Shown here: one piece after another, positions 53,561 to 63,051 of the stretch
Numbering within the stretch: position 1 is the stretch's first letter
How the letters are laid out: each line of letters begins with the position of its first letter
Source of the DNA: Formosa sediminum
GTDB lineage: Bacteria > Bacteroidota > Bacteroidia > Flavobacteriales > Flavobacteriaceae
DNA length: 64,000 bases
Direction of reading: 5' to 3'
NCBI RefSeq assembly: GCF_007197735.1
Contig: NZ_CP041637.1
Coordinates: 186,001-250,000, forward strand
Notes under the pieces: model-generated
What the model was told of the DNA's origin: nothing
The model's database searches: none
What the model saw: only the letters and a program-made list of their open reading frames with translations
Position numbers and translations under genes: made by a program

Positions 53561-53602
53561 AAGCCCAAAATGTTAATTTCTGTTAACTTTTGGGCTTTCT
53601 TG
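53561..53602 (+). terminator. Intrinsic terminator after the response regulator
   Basis: AAGCCCAAAA (53561-53570) pairs with TTTTGGGCTT (53588-53597), with an inner GTTAA/TTAAC arm and one bulged base, then TCTTGTTTTTT. Confidence 0.8.
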
Positions 53603-53753
53603 TTTTTTAAAACCCCTACACAAGATACTTAAAAACAATAAGTTAAGCCCAAAATCATAAAATTATATAACACATTCCAAAAATTATGTAACACCACCCC
53701 CGATCTATTTAGCGAATTTTGGAGTATCAATAACCAAAATACTATATAAAAAT

Positions 53754-53891
53754 ATGAAACCGACTTCAAATCAAAATGCACGTGTGGGAAAAGTTATGAA
53801 GCCATCACATTTTAAAGTGTTTAATTTACAAGGCATTCTAAATAGAATTGACAATTCTAATCCTATTGTTACTGGAGTAAAATCCAAGTAA
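53754..53891 (+). CDS. Small basic hypothetical protein, 45 aa
   Basis: A 45-codon frame from ATG 53754 to TAA 53891, ending 66 bp before the AraC gene in the same direction. The peptide (MKPTSNQNARVGKVMKPSHF ...) is basic, with Asn/Lys at the start and a Lys end (VTGVKSK). No family is recognised. Its position between a two-component pair and an AraC regulator, and its clean open frame, make it a candidate small regulator or secreted signal, but translation is unproven. Confidence 0.45.
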   Translation: MKPTSNQNARVGKVMKPSHFKVFNLQGILNRIDNSNPIVTGVKSK

Positions 53892-53957
53892 AATATAAAA
53901 GAGTATACAAGTAACCAGCGAAAAAAATCATTAACAATTTCAACTCAATTTAATCTT

Positions 53958-54980
53958 ATGAAAACTTTATATATAAAATCAACAACAGCACGTAAAATGA
54001 TTAACGATCTTCAAGAACACCTTGGAGGAACAACAACAGCGCTTAATGAAGAGTATGTTTTAACTTTAGATAATGATCTAGCGTATGGTACAATTAGTGC
54101 ATTAACTATTAAAAAAAGCATTACATATATTGCATTTGATATTGAGTTTAAAAAAGATTTTAAATTAGTAAACACAATATTAAAGTCTTCTCCTATTTAT
54201 TTCACTTATTGTTCTGAAGGACACGTAGAACACAGTTTTGATCTCTCTGGAAAAACAAATACTTTAGATGCCTATCAAACCGCTATTCTTAGAAGTGGAG
54301 ATACTGTAAATAATGTATATCATTTTGAAAAAGATAGAGTATTTAACTTCTCTACAATAGTAGTAAGTACAGACGATGTATCTCTTGCCAACAATGATTT
54401 AAATTCTAAATTAAACGAAATTTTTAAAACTGAAAGCAATACCGATCATTATGTATATTTCGGGTCTTACAACCTTAAAATTTCAGAAAAAATAAAGCAA
54501 TTAGAAGCTATTAGCCAACAAGGTGTAGTAAGACGTTTATTAGTTGAAAGCACAGTACAAACTATACTAGCCCTAGAAATACAACAACATACAGACGATA
54601 TTGAATTTGCTAAAAACAAGTTTGGCTCGTTAAATAAAGATGAAATGGAGATAGTTAAAGACGTCTCTCAATTCATTACAAACTACCCAGAAAAGCAATA
54701 TACTTTAAAATATTTAAGTGCTAAATCTGGATTAACTCCATCAAAATTACAAGAAGGTTTTAAATTGTTACACGATAGAACAGTAACAGATTTTATTAGA
54801 AACGTACGTGTAGAAACTGCAGAAAATTTAATTAAAACTACAGATTTAAACATCTCTGAGATTGTGTATACTGTAGGATTAACTAGTAGAAGTTATTTCT
54901 CTAAAATATTTAAAGAAAAATATAACTGTAGTCCTAAACAATATCAGGATAATCAAAATTCGTTAGCTGCGACAGCATAA
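53958..54980 (+). CDS. AraC-family transcriptional regulator, 340 aa
   Basis: 340 residues. An N-terminal cupin-like region of about 150 residues (VLTLDNDLAYGTISALTI, FTYCSEGHVEHSF) followed by a helical linker leads to an AraC HTH pair at the C-terminus (LKYLSAKSGLTPSKLQEGFKLLHDRTVTDFIRNVRVETAENLI, ISEIVYTVGLTSRSYFSKIFKEKYNCSPKQY). It likely binds a small ligand or a peptide-like signal and controls genes elsewhere. It may share a unit with the 45-residue ORF upstream. A strong terminator follows. Confidence 0.9.
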   Translation: MKTLYIKSTTARKMINDLQEHLGGTTTALNEEYVLTLDNDLAYGTISALTIKKSITYIAFDIEFKKDFKLVNTILKSSPIYFTYCSEGHVEHSFDLSGKTNTLDAYQTAILRSGDTVNNVYHFEKDRVFNFSTIVVSTDDVSLANNDLNSKLNEIFKTESNTDHYVYFGSYNLKISEKIKQLEAISQQGVVRRLLVESTVQTILALEIQQHTDDIEFAKNKFGSLNKDEMEIVKDVSQFITNYPEKQYTLKYLSAKSGLTPSKLQEGFKLLHDRTVTDFIRNVRVETAENLIKTTDLNISEIVYTVGLTSRSYFSKIFKEKYNCSPKQYQDNQNSLAATA

Positions 54981-54990
54981 CTTATATATA

Positions 54991-55029
54991 AAAAATCGCC
55001 CATGTAATGTTATTATATGGGCGATTTTA
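54991..55029. terminator. Intrinsic terminator after the AraC gene
   Basis: AAAATCGCCCAT (54992-55003) pairs with ATGGGCGATTTT (55017-55028). The loop is 13 bases. The flanking A/T runs support a terminator. Confidence 0.85.
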
Positions 55030-55142
55030 CGTTTTATAACATCTTGGTTTATTTTATAATATAGACACTCATAGAGCAATGTCAGTAATAAAAAAACAAG
55101 TCTATTTAATTAGTATTTTATTTAAATTTAAAGATTATAAAC

Positions 55143-55183
55143 AAAAAAAAGTGGTTATCTAAATAAGATAACCACTTTTTTTA
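55143..55183 (-). terminator. Intrinsic terminator after rho
   Basis: AAAAAGTGGTTATCT (55146-55160) pairs with AGATAACCACTTTTT (55166-55180) with a 5-base loop, followed on the minus strand by a T-run. It is 20 bp after the rho stop codon. Confidence 0.9.
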
Positions 55184-55201
55184 TAGAGATAAAAGAGTGT
55201 A

Positions 55202-56938
55202 TTAACTATTCATAGAAATTAAAAACTCCTCATTATTTTTGGTTTGTTTAAATCTATCATTAATAAATTCCATAGCTTCAACAGGATTCATATCGGCTAA
55301 ATATTTACGCATAATCCACATACGTTGTATTGTAGTTTCGTCTAATAAAATATCATCACGACGTGTACTAGATGAAATTAAATCGATAGCAGGGAAAATT
55401 CTACGGTTAGCAATACGTCTGTCTAATTGCAGTTCCATATTACCTGTTCCTTTAAATTCTTCAAAAATTACTTCGTCCATCTTAGATCCCGTATCTGTTA
55501 GTGCCGTAGCAATAATAGATAAAGACCCTCCATTTTCTATATTACGTGCAGCTCCAAAGAAACGTTTTGGTTTATGTAATGCATTAGCATCTACACCACC
55601 ACTTAATATTTTACCAGATGCCGGTTGTACAGTGTTATATGCACGTGCTAAACGTGTGATTGAATCTAATAAAATTACCACATCATGACCACATTCTACT
55701 AAACGTTTTGCTTTTTCTAAAACAATATTTGCAATTTTAACATGCTCGTGTGCTTCCTTATCAAAGGTAGATGCTACAACTTCACCACGTACATTACGTT
55801 GCATATCTGTAACCTCTTCAGGACGCTCATCTATTAATAATATAATTTGATATACTTCTGGATGATTTGCAGCAATAGCATTTGCGATATCTTTTAATAA
55901 CATAGTCTTACCTGTTTTAGGTTGCGACACAATCATACCACGTTGCCCTTTACCAATAGGGCTAAACAAATCCATTATACGTGTAGAAATTGTACTTTGC
56001 TTTTCTGCAATATTAAATTTTTCTTGAGGAAATAACGGTGTTAAATGCTCAAACGATACACGATCTCTAACAACATTTGGATTCTGACCATTAATCTTAC
56101 TTACTTTAATTAATGGAAAATATTTTTCACCCTCTTTAGGTGGTCTTACTTGACCAAGTACCGTGTCACCTGTCTTTAACCCAAATAAACGAATTTGTGA
56201 TTGTGACACATAAATATCATCTGGAGACGACAAGTAATTATAATCTGAAGATCTTAAAAACCCATAGCCATCTTGCATTATATCTAAAACACCTTCACTT
56301 TCTATAATGGCATCAAACTCATATTCTGGTTCTCTGTAACGATTTCTAGTGTCTTTATTTCCGTTATTAGAATTAGAATGATTTTGATTTCCGTTAGACT
56401 TATTATTTTGTCTCGCCTTAGGATTATCTTTCTTTTGGTTTAAATTCTCACGTTTTGGGCGTGGCTGATTCTCTTTTTTAGGCGTATTCGTATTAGGAGT
56501 TTTATCTTCTTTACTCACTGGAGCAGATTTTTCCTCCTTAGCTTGTGGTGTTTTATCTTGTGCTGGTCTTGGGTTAGGCTTTCTTGCAGGTTGCCTTTTA
56601 GCAGGAGCTTGTTTTGGTGCTTCCTGTGGTGATTCTTTAACTTCAGAAACGGGTGTCTCTTCAGAGGTCGTTTCGGCTTTTTTTACTGCTTTAGCAGGAA
56701 CACGTTTTTTTACACGTTCACGTTTTGGTTTTACAGACTCTTCTTTAGGAGCAGCCGTATCATCTTTTACTTCTGTTTTAGCGTCTATGACAGCCTTAGG
56801 GTTAGCCGCCTGATGGTCTAATACTTGATATACTAAATCTAGTTTTTTTAGAGAACGGAACTTAGGGATATTTAATTTTTTTGCAATTTCCTGTAATTCA
56901 GGAAGCTTCATTTCTTTTAATTGAGTGATTTCAAACAT
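55202..56938 (-). CDS. rho: Transcription termination factor Rho with long disordered insert
   Basis: 578 residues against about 420 in E. coli. Rho_N domain at 1-45 ([21 protein letters not shown]). A disordered Lys/Pro/Asn/Gln-rich segment at about 50-200. The cold-shock-like RNA-binding domain (about 210-280, [30 protein letters not shown]). ATPase with Walker [10 protein letters not shown] (338-346), Walker [11 protein letters not shown] and the Q-/R-loop region [21 protein letters not shown]. Hexameric RNA translocase that ends transcription. Bacteroides Rho with a similar insert can undergo phase separation. Single gene with its own terminator. Confidence 0.97.
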   Translation of the reverse strand: MFEITQLKEMKLPELQEIAKKLNIPKFRSLKKLDLVYQVLDHQAANPKAVIDAKTEVKDDTAAPKEESVKPKRERVKKRVPAKAVKKAETTSEETPVSEVKESPQEAPKQAPAKRQPARKPNPRPAQDKTPQAKEEKSAPVSKEDKTPNTNTPKKENQPRPKRENLNQKKDNPKARQNNKSNGNQNHSNSNNGNKDTRNRYREPEYEFDAIIESEGVLDIMQDGYGFLRSSDYNYLSSPDDIYVSQSQIRLFGLKTGDTVLGQVRPPKEGEKYFPLIKVSKINGQNPNVVRDRVSFEHLTPLFPQEKFNIAEKQSTISTRIMDLFSPIGKGQRGMIVSQPKTGKTMLLKDIANAIAANHPEVYQIILLIDERPEEVTDMQRNVRGEVVASTFDKEAHEHVKIANIVLEKAKRLVECGHDVVILLDSITRLARAYNTVQPASGKILSGGVDANALHKPKRFFGAARNIENGGSLSIIATALTDTGSKMDEVIFEEFKGTGNMELQLDRRIANRRIFPAIDLISSSTRRDDILLDETTIQRMWIMRKYLADMNPVEAMEFINDRFKQTKNNEEFLISMNS

Positions 56939-57137
56939 TGATGTTCAATTGAATATTTGATTAGAATTTAAATATTGAATTATTCTGAAGAAAATATGAT
57001 CTTATTCTGAAGAATTAACAACCTAAAACAAAGAGTGTTGTACATTGTTAATGCAATTATACGACTTTTATTTTAATAATTTATATAAATATTCTCAAAG
57101 AAACTCCTATTTTTGTTGTCTAGTTTATAAAAAACGA

Positions 57138-57548
57138 ATGATACAACGTATACAAACCATATACTTGCTTTTAACTGCTATTGTAAGCAGCGGACTTATA
57201 TTTGTATTTAATTTATGGACAAATTCCGAAGGCACTTTAGTATATGCTACAGATAATTTAATAAGTTTAGGCTTATTTATAGCATCTGCAGTATTAGCGT
57301 TAGTATCTATATTTATGTATTCAAACAGAAAGCTTCAATTTGTATTGGGCCGTCTAAACATCATATTAAACTTTTTTTTACTAGGATTTTTCGTTTATCA
57401 ATCTCTAAACTTATCTGGAGAAACTAACGTTTCTGAGAAAGGTATTGGGATGTTTCTTCCTATAATTTCTATCGTATTATTAGTATTAGCTAATAAAGCC
57501 ATTAAAAAGGATGAAGATCTTGTAAAATCTGTAGATCGATTACGTTAA
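57138..57548 (+). CDS. DUF4293 family membrane protein
   Basis: 136 residues from the ATG at 57138 (MIQRIQTIYLL). The longer frame from 57045 would add 31 residues lacking the family start. Four membrane helices: QTIYLLLTAIVSSGLIFVF, LISLGLFIASAVLALVSIF, LNIILNFFLLGFFVY and GMFLPIISIVLLVLANKAI, ending KKDEDLVKSVDRLR. It is typical of flavobacterial DUF4293 proteins near rho. Function unknown. Confidence 0.9.
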   Translation: MIQRIQTIYLLLTAIVSSGLIFVFNLWTNSEGTLVYATDNLISLGLFIASAVLALVSIFMYSNRKLQFVLGRLNIILNFFLLGFFVYQSLNLSGETNVSEKGIGMFLPIISIVLLVLANKAIKKDEDLVKSVDRLR

Positions 57549-57580
57549 AACCTTATAATCTTAGTAGTATTAGTGCGTGT

Positions 57581-57613
57581 AAAAAACCCGAAGGTTGTGC
57601 TTCGGGTTTTTAT
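57581..57613. terminator. Bidirectional intrinsic terminator
   Basis: AAAACCCGAAG (57584-57594) pairs with CTTCGGGTTTT (57601-57611), GTTGTG loop, A- and T-runs. It lies between the DUF4293 gene and the phosphoesterase gene and serves both. Confidence 0.9.
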
Positions 57614-58101
57614 TTTTTAAACTCGATCACTTCCAAATCTTTTATTTCTGTACCATCTATAACAAACCGCAACATAGTCCGTACTTTATGAAATCCATGT
57701 TTACCAATTGCACCTGGATTCATATGTAACAGCTTAAGGGTTTTATCTGGCATCACTTTTAAAATATGAGAATGCCCACAAATAAACAATTTGGGTGGAT
57801 TTACTTTAATTTCATCTCGAATTAAAATGTTATATCGATTAGGATATCCACCTATATGAGTTATCCACACATCTACACCTTCACACATAAATCTGTTATG
57901 TTCAGGAAACACTCGTCGTATCTGAGCATCGTCTATATTACCATACACAGCACGCAAAGGTGTGATCGCTTCAATAGCATCTGTTACTTTTAAGTCGCCT
58001 ATATCTCCTGCATGCCAAACCTCATCGGCTTGTTTTACATATTTTAATACAGCGTTGTCTATATAGCTATGTGTATCAGAAAGGAGAAGGATTTTTTTCA
58101 T
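57610..58101 (-). CDS. YfcE/MJ0936-type metallophosphoesterase
   Basis: 163 residues, calcineurin-like fold: LLSDTHSYID (DxH), WHAGDIGD (GDxxD), VYGNIDD (GNxD) and CGHSHI (GHxH), with THIGGYP. Small members of this family hydrolyse phosphodiesters, with a two-metal centre. Cytosolic. It diverges from truA, whose leader region overlaps its first codons only if a long truA start is chosen. Confidence 0.92.
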   Translation of the reverse strand: MKKILLLSDTHSYIDNAVLKYVKQADEVWHAGDIGDLKVTDAIEAITPLRAVYGNIDDAQIRRVFPEHNRFMCEGVDVWITHIGGYPNRYNILIRDEIKVNPPKLFICGHSHILKVMPDKTLKLLHMNPGAIGKHGFHKVRTMLRFVIDGTEIKDLEVIEFKK

Positions 58102-58175
58102 TAAGAGAATATTGTGAGTACAAACTAGTAAAACTAATTATCTTTGTAGATTCAAAAACAAAAATACGATTATTC

Positions 58176-58919
58176 TTGAGATATTTTTTAGAACTTTCTT
58201 ATAACGGGACAGCTTATCATGGTTGGCAAAACCAACCTAATGCACGCTCTGTTCAAGAAGTTATAGAAACTGCCTTATCTGTAATTTTAAAAGAAAAAAT
58301 TGCGATAATGGGTGCAGGTAGAACAGATAGTGGTGTACATGCTAAGCAAATGTTTGCTCACGTTGATGTTTCTGCCGAATTAGATACTGAGACTTTACGC
58401 TATAAGCTAAATTCGTATTTACCCAAAGACATTGCTATACATCACATTTTTAAAGTTAAAGCAGATGCTCATGCCCGTTTTCACGCAACAAGCAGAACGT
58501 ATTTGTATCGCATTGCACTTCAAAAAAATGTATTTAATTTTGATAATGCCTATTTTGTAAAACAAAAACTAAATATTGAAAACATGATTGCTGCTGCAAA
58601 TATGTTATTAAGCTACAGTGATTTTGAGTGTTTTTCTAAAAGTAACACCGATGTAAAAACATACCTTTGTAACATCACCGCTGTGCATTTAGAAATGGTA
58701 GACACAGAATTACACTTTACAATTACTGCAGACCGGTTTTTAAGAAATATGGTACGTGCCATAATGGGCACTTTAATAAATGTAGGCTTAGGAAAACTTG
58801 AAGTAGATGATATGCATCGTATTATTTCATCTAAAAAACGCAGTGAGGCTGGATATTCTGTACCTGCAAAAGGTTTATACTTAACCCACATAACGTATCC
58901 TGAATCGATTAAATTATAA
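58176..58919 (+). CDS. truA: tRNA pseudouridine(38-40) synthase TruA, TTG start
   Basis: 247 residues from the TTG at 58176, whose next residues RYFLELSYNG match the family's first strand exactly. The ATG at 58071 would add 35 residues and overlap the opposite phosphoesterase gene by 31 bp. Catalytic Asp51 lies in GAGRTDSGVHA, and the conserved RFHATSRTY, FECFSK and FLRNMVRAIMGTL follow. It isomerises uridines 38-40 in the anticodon stem-loop. Its stop codon is directly followed by the ABC gene ATG. Confidence 0.93.
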   Translation: MRYFLELSYNGTAYHGWQNQPNARSVQEVIETALSVILKEKIAIMGAGRTDSGVHAKQMFAHVDVSAELDTETLRYKLNSYLPKDIAIHHIFKVKADAHARFHATSRTYLYRIALQKNVFNFDNAYFVKQKLNIENMIAAANMLLSYSDFECFSKSNTDVKTYLCNITAVHLEMVDTELHFTITADRFLRNMVRAIMGTLINVGLGKLEVDDMHRIISSKKRSEAGYSVPAKGLYLTHITYPESIKL

Positions 58920-60686
58920 ATGGAAGACTCAAAAAAAAACAATATAAATATAAGCTTATTTAAACGCCTATTAGAGTATATAAAACCCTATAACAACGTG
59001 TTTATTGGCGTTTTTATATCTGTAATTTTATTAGCTGTTTTTGGTGCATTAAGACCTTATATTTTACAGCAAGCTATAGATAATAATATTGCTACCAGAA
59101 CCCTAGAAGGCTTTTTACCTTACATATTAATTATGTTAGGCCTTTTAATTTTAGAAGTGTTTTTCCAACTTATCTTTATATACTACTCGGGATGGTTAGG
59201 ACAAAGTGTGGTTAAAGATATTCGTGTAAAACTGTTTAACCATATGCTTCGATTTAAAATGAAGTATTATGATAATTCTTCAGTTGGTGTTTTAATAACG
59301 CGTTCTGTAACCGATATGGAGCGTATAGCCGACATTTTTGGTGAAGGTTTATTTATGATTTTTAGAGACTCTTTAACCATGGTGGTCGTTGCTGGTGTTA
59401 TGGTGTTTATTAACTGGAAATTAAGCCTTATAGTTTTTTTAATGTTGCCATTAGTTTTATATGCTACTCGAGTATTTCAAAAGTATATGAAAAAAGCTTT
59501 TGAAGAAGTAAGAACCGAAATTTCAAATCTTAACTCATTTGTGCAAGAACGGGTAACCGGCATGAAAATTCTTCAGTTATTTACAAGAGAGGACACCGAA
59601 TACAAGCATTTTAAAACCATTAACGAACGCCACAAAAAAGGCTGGTTAAAAACTGTTTGGTACAACTCCATATTCTTCCCTATTGCAGAACTTTCTGGAT
59701 CTATAACCATTGGTTTAGTTGCTTGGTATGGTGGTCTTGATGCTGTTATGCACAACTCGTCTTCTTTGGGAGATTTAACTGCTTTTGTAATGATGATCCC
59801 GATGTTATTTAGACCGTTGAGACAAATTGCAGATAAGTTTAATACTTTCCAAATGGGTATGGTTGCGGCCACAAGAGTATTTAAAGTAATAGACACTAAA
59901 TCCCAAATAGATGATTCTGGCTCTATAATAGCCAACCAATTTAAAGGCGATATTTCTTTTAAAAATGTGAAGTTTAGCTACATAGAAAACGAGCTTGTCT
60001 TAAAAGACATTTCTCTTGAAGTAAAAGCAGGACAAACAGTTGCTATTGTTGGCGCTACGGGAGCAGGAAAATCGACTATAATTAATTTATTAAATCGTTT
60101 TTACGAAATAGATAAAGGGGAAATATTAATAGATTCTACTAATATAAAAAACTTTTCATTGGTGTCTTTGCGAGCTCAAATTGCTGTAGTCTTGCAAAAT
60201 GTATTTTTATTTGCAGATACTATTTTAAACAATATCACATTAAATAATCCTAGTATTACCGAAGCACAAGTTATACAGGCTGCAAAGGAAATTGGTGTAC
60301 ACGAATTTATTTCTAGTTTGCCTAATGGGTACAATTATAATGTAAAAGAACGAGGCATAATGCTATCCTCTGGACAGCGTCAATTAATTGCATTTTTACG
60401 TGCTTATGTGACCAATCCTAGCATTTTAGTATTAGATGAAGCCACATCGTCTGTAGATTCTTACTCAGAACAGCTCATACAAAATGCAACAGATAAAATT
60501 ACTAAAGGCAGAACATCTATTGTAATTGCTCACCGTTTGGCAACAATTATTAAAGCCGATAAAATTATTGTTATGGATGCAGGTCAAATTGTAGAACAAG
60601 GCACACACGAAGAGTTACTTTTAAATGAAAATGGCTACTACAAAAACCTGTACGAAGTTCAGTTTATGAAAGAAGTTTCTGCTTAA
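58920..60686 (+). CDS. ABC transporter, fused membrane and ATPase (MsbA-like)
   Basis: 588 residues. Six membrane helices in the first 310 residues (INISLFKRLLEYIKPYNNVFI ... FNTFQMGMVAATRVF), then the nucleotide domain: Walker A GATGAGKST (378-386), Q-loop VVLQNVFLFADTI, signature LSSGQRQ and Walker B ILVLDEATSSVD with the H-loop AHRLATI. It forms a homodimeric exporter, for lipid or drug, substrate unknown. Its start follows the truA stop with no gap, so the two are cotranscribed. It ends 4 bp into the convergent cdaA gene. Confidence 0.93.
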   Translation: MEDSKKNNINISLFKRLLEYIKPYNNVFIGVFISVILLAVFGALRPYILQQAIDNNIATRTLEGFLPYILIMLGLLILEVFFQLIFIYYSGWLGQSVVKDIRVKLFNHMLRFKMKYYDNSSVGVLITRSVTDMERIADIFGEGLFMIFRDSLTMVVVAGVMVFINWKLSLIVFLMLPLVLYATRVFQKYMKKAFEEVRTEISNLNSFVQERVTGMKILQLFTREDTEYKHFKTINERHKKGWLKTVWYNSIFFPIAELSGSITIGLVAWYGGLDAVMHNSSSLGDLTAFVMMIPMLFRPLRQIADKFNTFQMGMVAATRVFKVIDTKSQIDDSGSIIANQFKGDISFKNVKFSYIENELVLKDISLEVKAGQTVAIVGATGAGKSTIINLLNRFYEIDKGEILIDSTNIKNFSLVSLRAQIAVVLQNVFLFADTILNNITLNNPSITEAQVIQAAKEIGVHEFISSLPNGYNYNVKERGIMLSSGQRQLIAFLRAYVTNPSILVLDEATSSVDSYSEQLIQNATDKITKGRTSIVIAHRLATIIKADKIIVMDAGQIVEQGTHEELLLNENGYYKNLYEVQFMKEVSA

Positions 60687-61468
60687 ACTAAATCTTCTTT
60701 AATTATTTCTTTTAGTTCTTCAATAGATTCAAACACAATAAATTCACCATTTTTAAAATAAGAAATTTGCCCCGTTTCTTCACTTACAACTAGTGCTAAA
60801 GCATCGGTTTTCTCACAAACACCTACAGCTGCTCTATGGCGTAAACCAAAACGTTGTGGTAAATTTTTATCGTTATTTACTGGTAATATTACACGTGTGG
60901 CTTTTACTATATTTTCTGCAATGATAATAGCTCCATCATGTAGCGGACTATTTTTAAAAAATATACTCTCTATAATAGGTTCTGTTACTGTAATATTCAT
61001 TTCATCTCCTGTTTGGGCCAAAAAATCTAAATTGTTATTACGTTCAAAAACAATTAAGGCTCCTGTATTGGTAGATGCCATTTTTGTACATGCCGATAGG
61101 ATAGCATCTATATCTGTGTTGTTACTACTCTCTGTTTGAAGAAATTTTAATTGCTTAAAAAATTGACTGCTCTTACTAAAATTTGTAGACCCGATCATTA
61201 ACAAAAACTTACGCAACTCTTGCTGAAACACAACAATTAAAGCAAACATCCCTACACTTATAAATCCGCCTAGTATATTACTTAACAGCTGCATGTGTAA
61301 AGCTTCTGTAACTTTCCAAATAATATAAATAATTACAATCCCAATAAAAATATTAATAGCAACAGTTCCCTTTACCAATTTATATACATAATACAATAAA
61401 AGGGCCACTAGAAAGACATCTATAATGTCTATTAATGTAAATTTTAAAAGGTCTCTAAAGATTTCCAA
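60683..61468 (-). CDS. cdaA: Diadenylate cyclase CdaA
   Basis: 261 residues. Three N-terminal membrane helices (about 15-31, 36-53, 58-80). The DAC domain follows with ALIVFERN, the catalytic HDGAIII (DGA at 178-180) and GLRHRAAVG (RHR at 210-212). It makes cyclic di-AMP from two ATP; in this group it is linked to osmotic and cell-wall control. It is last in the folP-lipoprotein-cdaA unit, 36 bp after the lipoprotein gene. Confidence 0.95.
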   Translation of the reverse strand: MEIFRDLLKFTLIDIIDVFLVALLLYYVYKLVKGTVAINIFIGIVIIYIIWKVTEALHMQLLSNILGGFISVGMFALIVVFQQELRKFLLMIGSTNFSKSSQFFKQLKFLQTESSNNTDIDAILSACTKMASTNTGALIVFERNNNLDFLAQTGDEMNITVTEPIIESIFFKNSPLHDGAIIIAENIVKATRVILPVNNDKNLPQRFGLRHRAAVGVCEKTDALALVVSEETGQISYFKNGEFIVFESIEELKEIIKEDLV

Positions 61469-61504
61469 AGGGTAGTTATTTTATGTAAATGTAACAATTT
61501 AAGA

Positions 61505-62149
61505 CTAAAAAATAAACTCGTTGGTATTGATTAACACCGATGCATTTGTAATGGTTAAAAGTAAATCTTTTATATGCATATAGGTTTGAAATGACAGCTC
61601 TTTTTCAAAATTTAATACAAAAACGTGACGTTGATCCGATTTAGATTTTAAGATTTCAACTAAATCTTCCACCGTGTAATATTTATTTTGGTAATGAACA
61701 CCTTTTAAATTAAAAGTAAGAACTTGTGGGTGTACATCAGACGTTTTTACATACGCTTCTACAGACTGATCTACAAGATAATTTACGTTTGTAAATTCAA
61801 TAAAACGCAAACTTTTAACTTCTGGATTAAAAGCTGTAAAGTAATTTTTAACACCCTCCTTTTTATGGGAAGCATTTCGTTTTTTCTCTTGTAAATGTAT
61901 TAAGACAGGTATGATCTGCTTTAAAGTTAAACGTTTATCTACATTTACTAACCAATTGGTTGTACTAATTAAATTTTGCTTATTTAATTCTACACTATCT
62001 TCTGCTTTGGTGTTGTAAAAAATGTAAGCTGGAGAGACATCTAAAATCTCCTTAATTTCAGAATGTTGTATTTCTGCAAGTTGTAACTCTTTATCTGTAC
62101 TACAAGATACAAGCACAGTAAATACTATTGCAATTAGAAATAGTTTCAT
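61505..62149 (-). CDS. Unknown lipoprotein between folP and cdaA
   Basis: 214 residues with lipobox VSC (Cys16). The mature part is predicted mixed alpha/beta with a Lys-rich centre (LQEKKRNASHKKEGVKNYF) and regular strands (KYYTVEDLVEILKSKSDQRHVFVLNF). I recognise no named family. It begins 1 bp after the folP stop codon and is 36 bp before cdaA, so it is tightly coupled with both. The placement resembles regulator genes beside cdaA in Firmicutes, but no sequence link to CdaR is visible. Confidence 0.75.
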   Translation of the reverse strand: MKLFLIAIVFTVLVSCSTDKELQLAEIQHSEIKEILDVSPAYIFYNTKAEDSVELNKQNLISTTNWLVNVDKRLTLKQIIPVLIHLQEKKRNASHKKEGVKNYFTAFNPEVKSLRFIEFTNVNYLVDQSVEAYVKTSDVHPQVLTFNLKGVHYQNKYYTVEDLVEILKSKSDQRHVFVLNFEKELSFQTYMHIKDLLLTITNASVLINTNEFIF

Positions 62150-62150
62150 A

Positions 62151-62978
62151 TTAATTTAAAGCATTTACAAGCGTGATACATTCCATGGCTTCTTTAACAT
62201 CATGCACTCTTAAAACCGAAGCTCCTTTTTGCAAACTTATGGTATTAATTACTGTTGTGCCATTTAAAGCATCTTGAGCAGACTGTTTTAACGTTTTATA
62301 AATCATAGATTTTCTAGACACGCCAACTAACATGGGTAATTCGGTGATTTTTAATAGTTCTAACCGATTTAAAAGCTCGAAATTTTGTTGTAATGTTTTC
62401 GAGAATCCAAAACCTGGATCGATAATAATATCTATAATGCCGTGTTGTCTAGCTAGAGTAATTCGTTCAGAAAAGTAGAATAATATTTCTTTAAGTATAT
62501 CTTGATACGATGTATGTTGTTGCATTGTTTGCGGTGTACCTAGCATATGCATCATGATATAAGGAACGTTTAATTTACCTACAGTTTCTAACATTAAAGG
62601 ATCTAACTGTCCCGCAGAAATATCGTTTATTAAAGCTGCTCCAGCATTCACACAGGCTTTAGCAACACCACTTCTAAACGTATCTACAGAGACTAAAATA
62701 TCTGGAAATGTTTTTACAAGTAACTCAACTACAGGCAGAATACGTGCCAACTCTTCTGCTTCACTAACATGATCTGCATTAGGTCTAGAGCTATATGCTC
62801 CTACATCTATAAACACAGCCCCATCGTCTAGCATTTTCTTGACTTGCGTAATAATATCGGTTTCATTTTTATAGCTTCCACCATCGTAAAAAGAATCTGG
62901 CGTAAGATTTAAAATTCCCATGACACATGGCGAAGACAAATCTATAAGTTGACCGTTACAGCGTATTGTTTTTTTCAA
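62151..62978 (-). CDS. folP: Dihydropteroate synthase
   Basis: 275 residues. VMGILNLTPDSFYDGG (about 19-34), FIDVGAYSSRPNADHVS, VDTFRSGVAKACVNAGAALINDIS, and the C-terminal GVSRKSMIYKTL and LRVHDVKEAMECI motifs. It joins p-aminobenzoate to dihydropterin pyrophosphate in folate synthesis. It heads a three-gene unit with a lipoprotein and cdaA on the minus strand. Confidence 0.96.
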   Translation of the reverse strand: MKKTIRCNGQLIDLSSPCVMGILNLTPDSFYDGGSYKNETDIITQVKKMLDDGAVFIDVGAYSSRPNADHVSEAEELARILPVVELLVKTFPDILVSVDTFRSGVAKACVNAGAALINDISAGQLDPLMLETVGKLNVPYIMMHMLGTPQTMQQHTSYQDILKEILFYFSERITLARQHGIIDIIIDPGFGFSKTLQQNFELLNRLELLKITELPMLVGVSRKSMIYKTLKQSAQDALNGTTVINTISLQKGASVLRVHDVKEAMECITLVNALN

Positions 62979-63051
62979 GACAGATTAGAAATGTTTAAAG
63001 TTTGTTATTCCATTAAATTGTGCGAAATTTACGGAAAATTCAATTCAATCT

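Noticed and set aside
55239..55688. 149-codon frame antisense to rho
   Set aside because: Antisense shadow of the highly conserved Rho ATPase region; no motif of its own.
57045..57137. Upstream extension of the DUF4293 gene
   Set aside because: Adds 31 residues rich in Tyr/Asn before the first family helix; the ATG at 57138 fits better.
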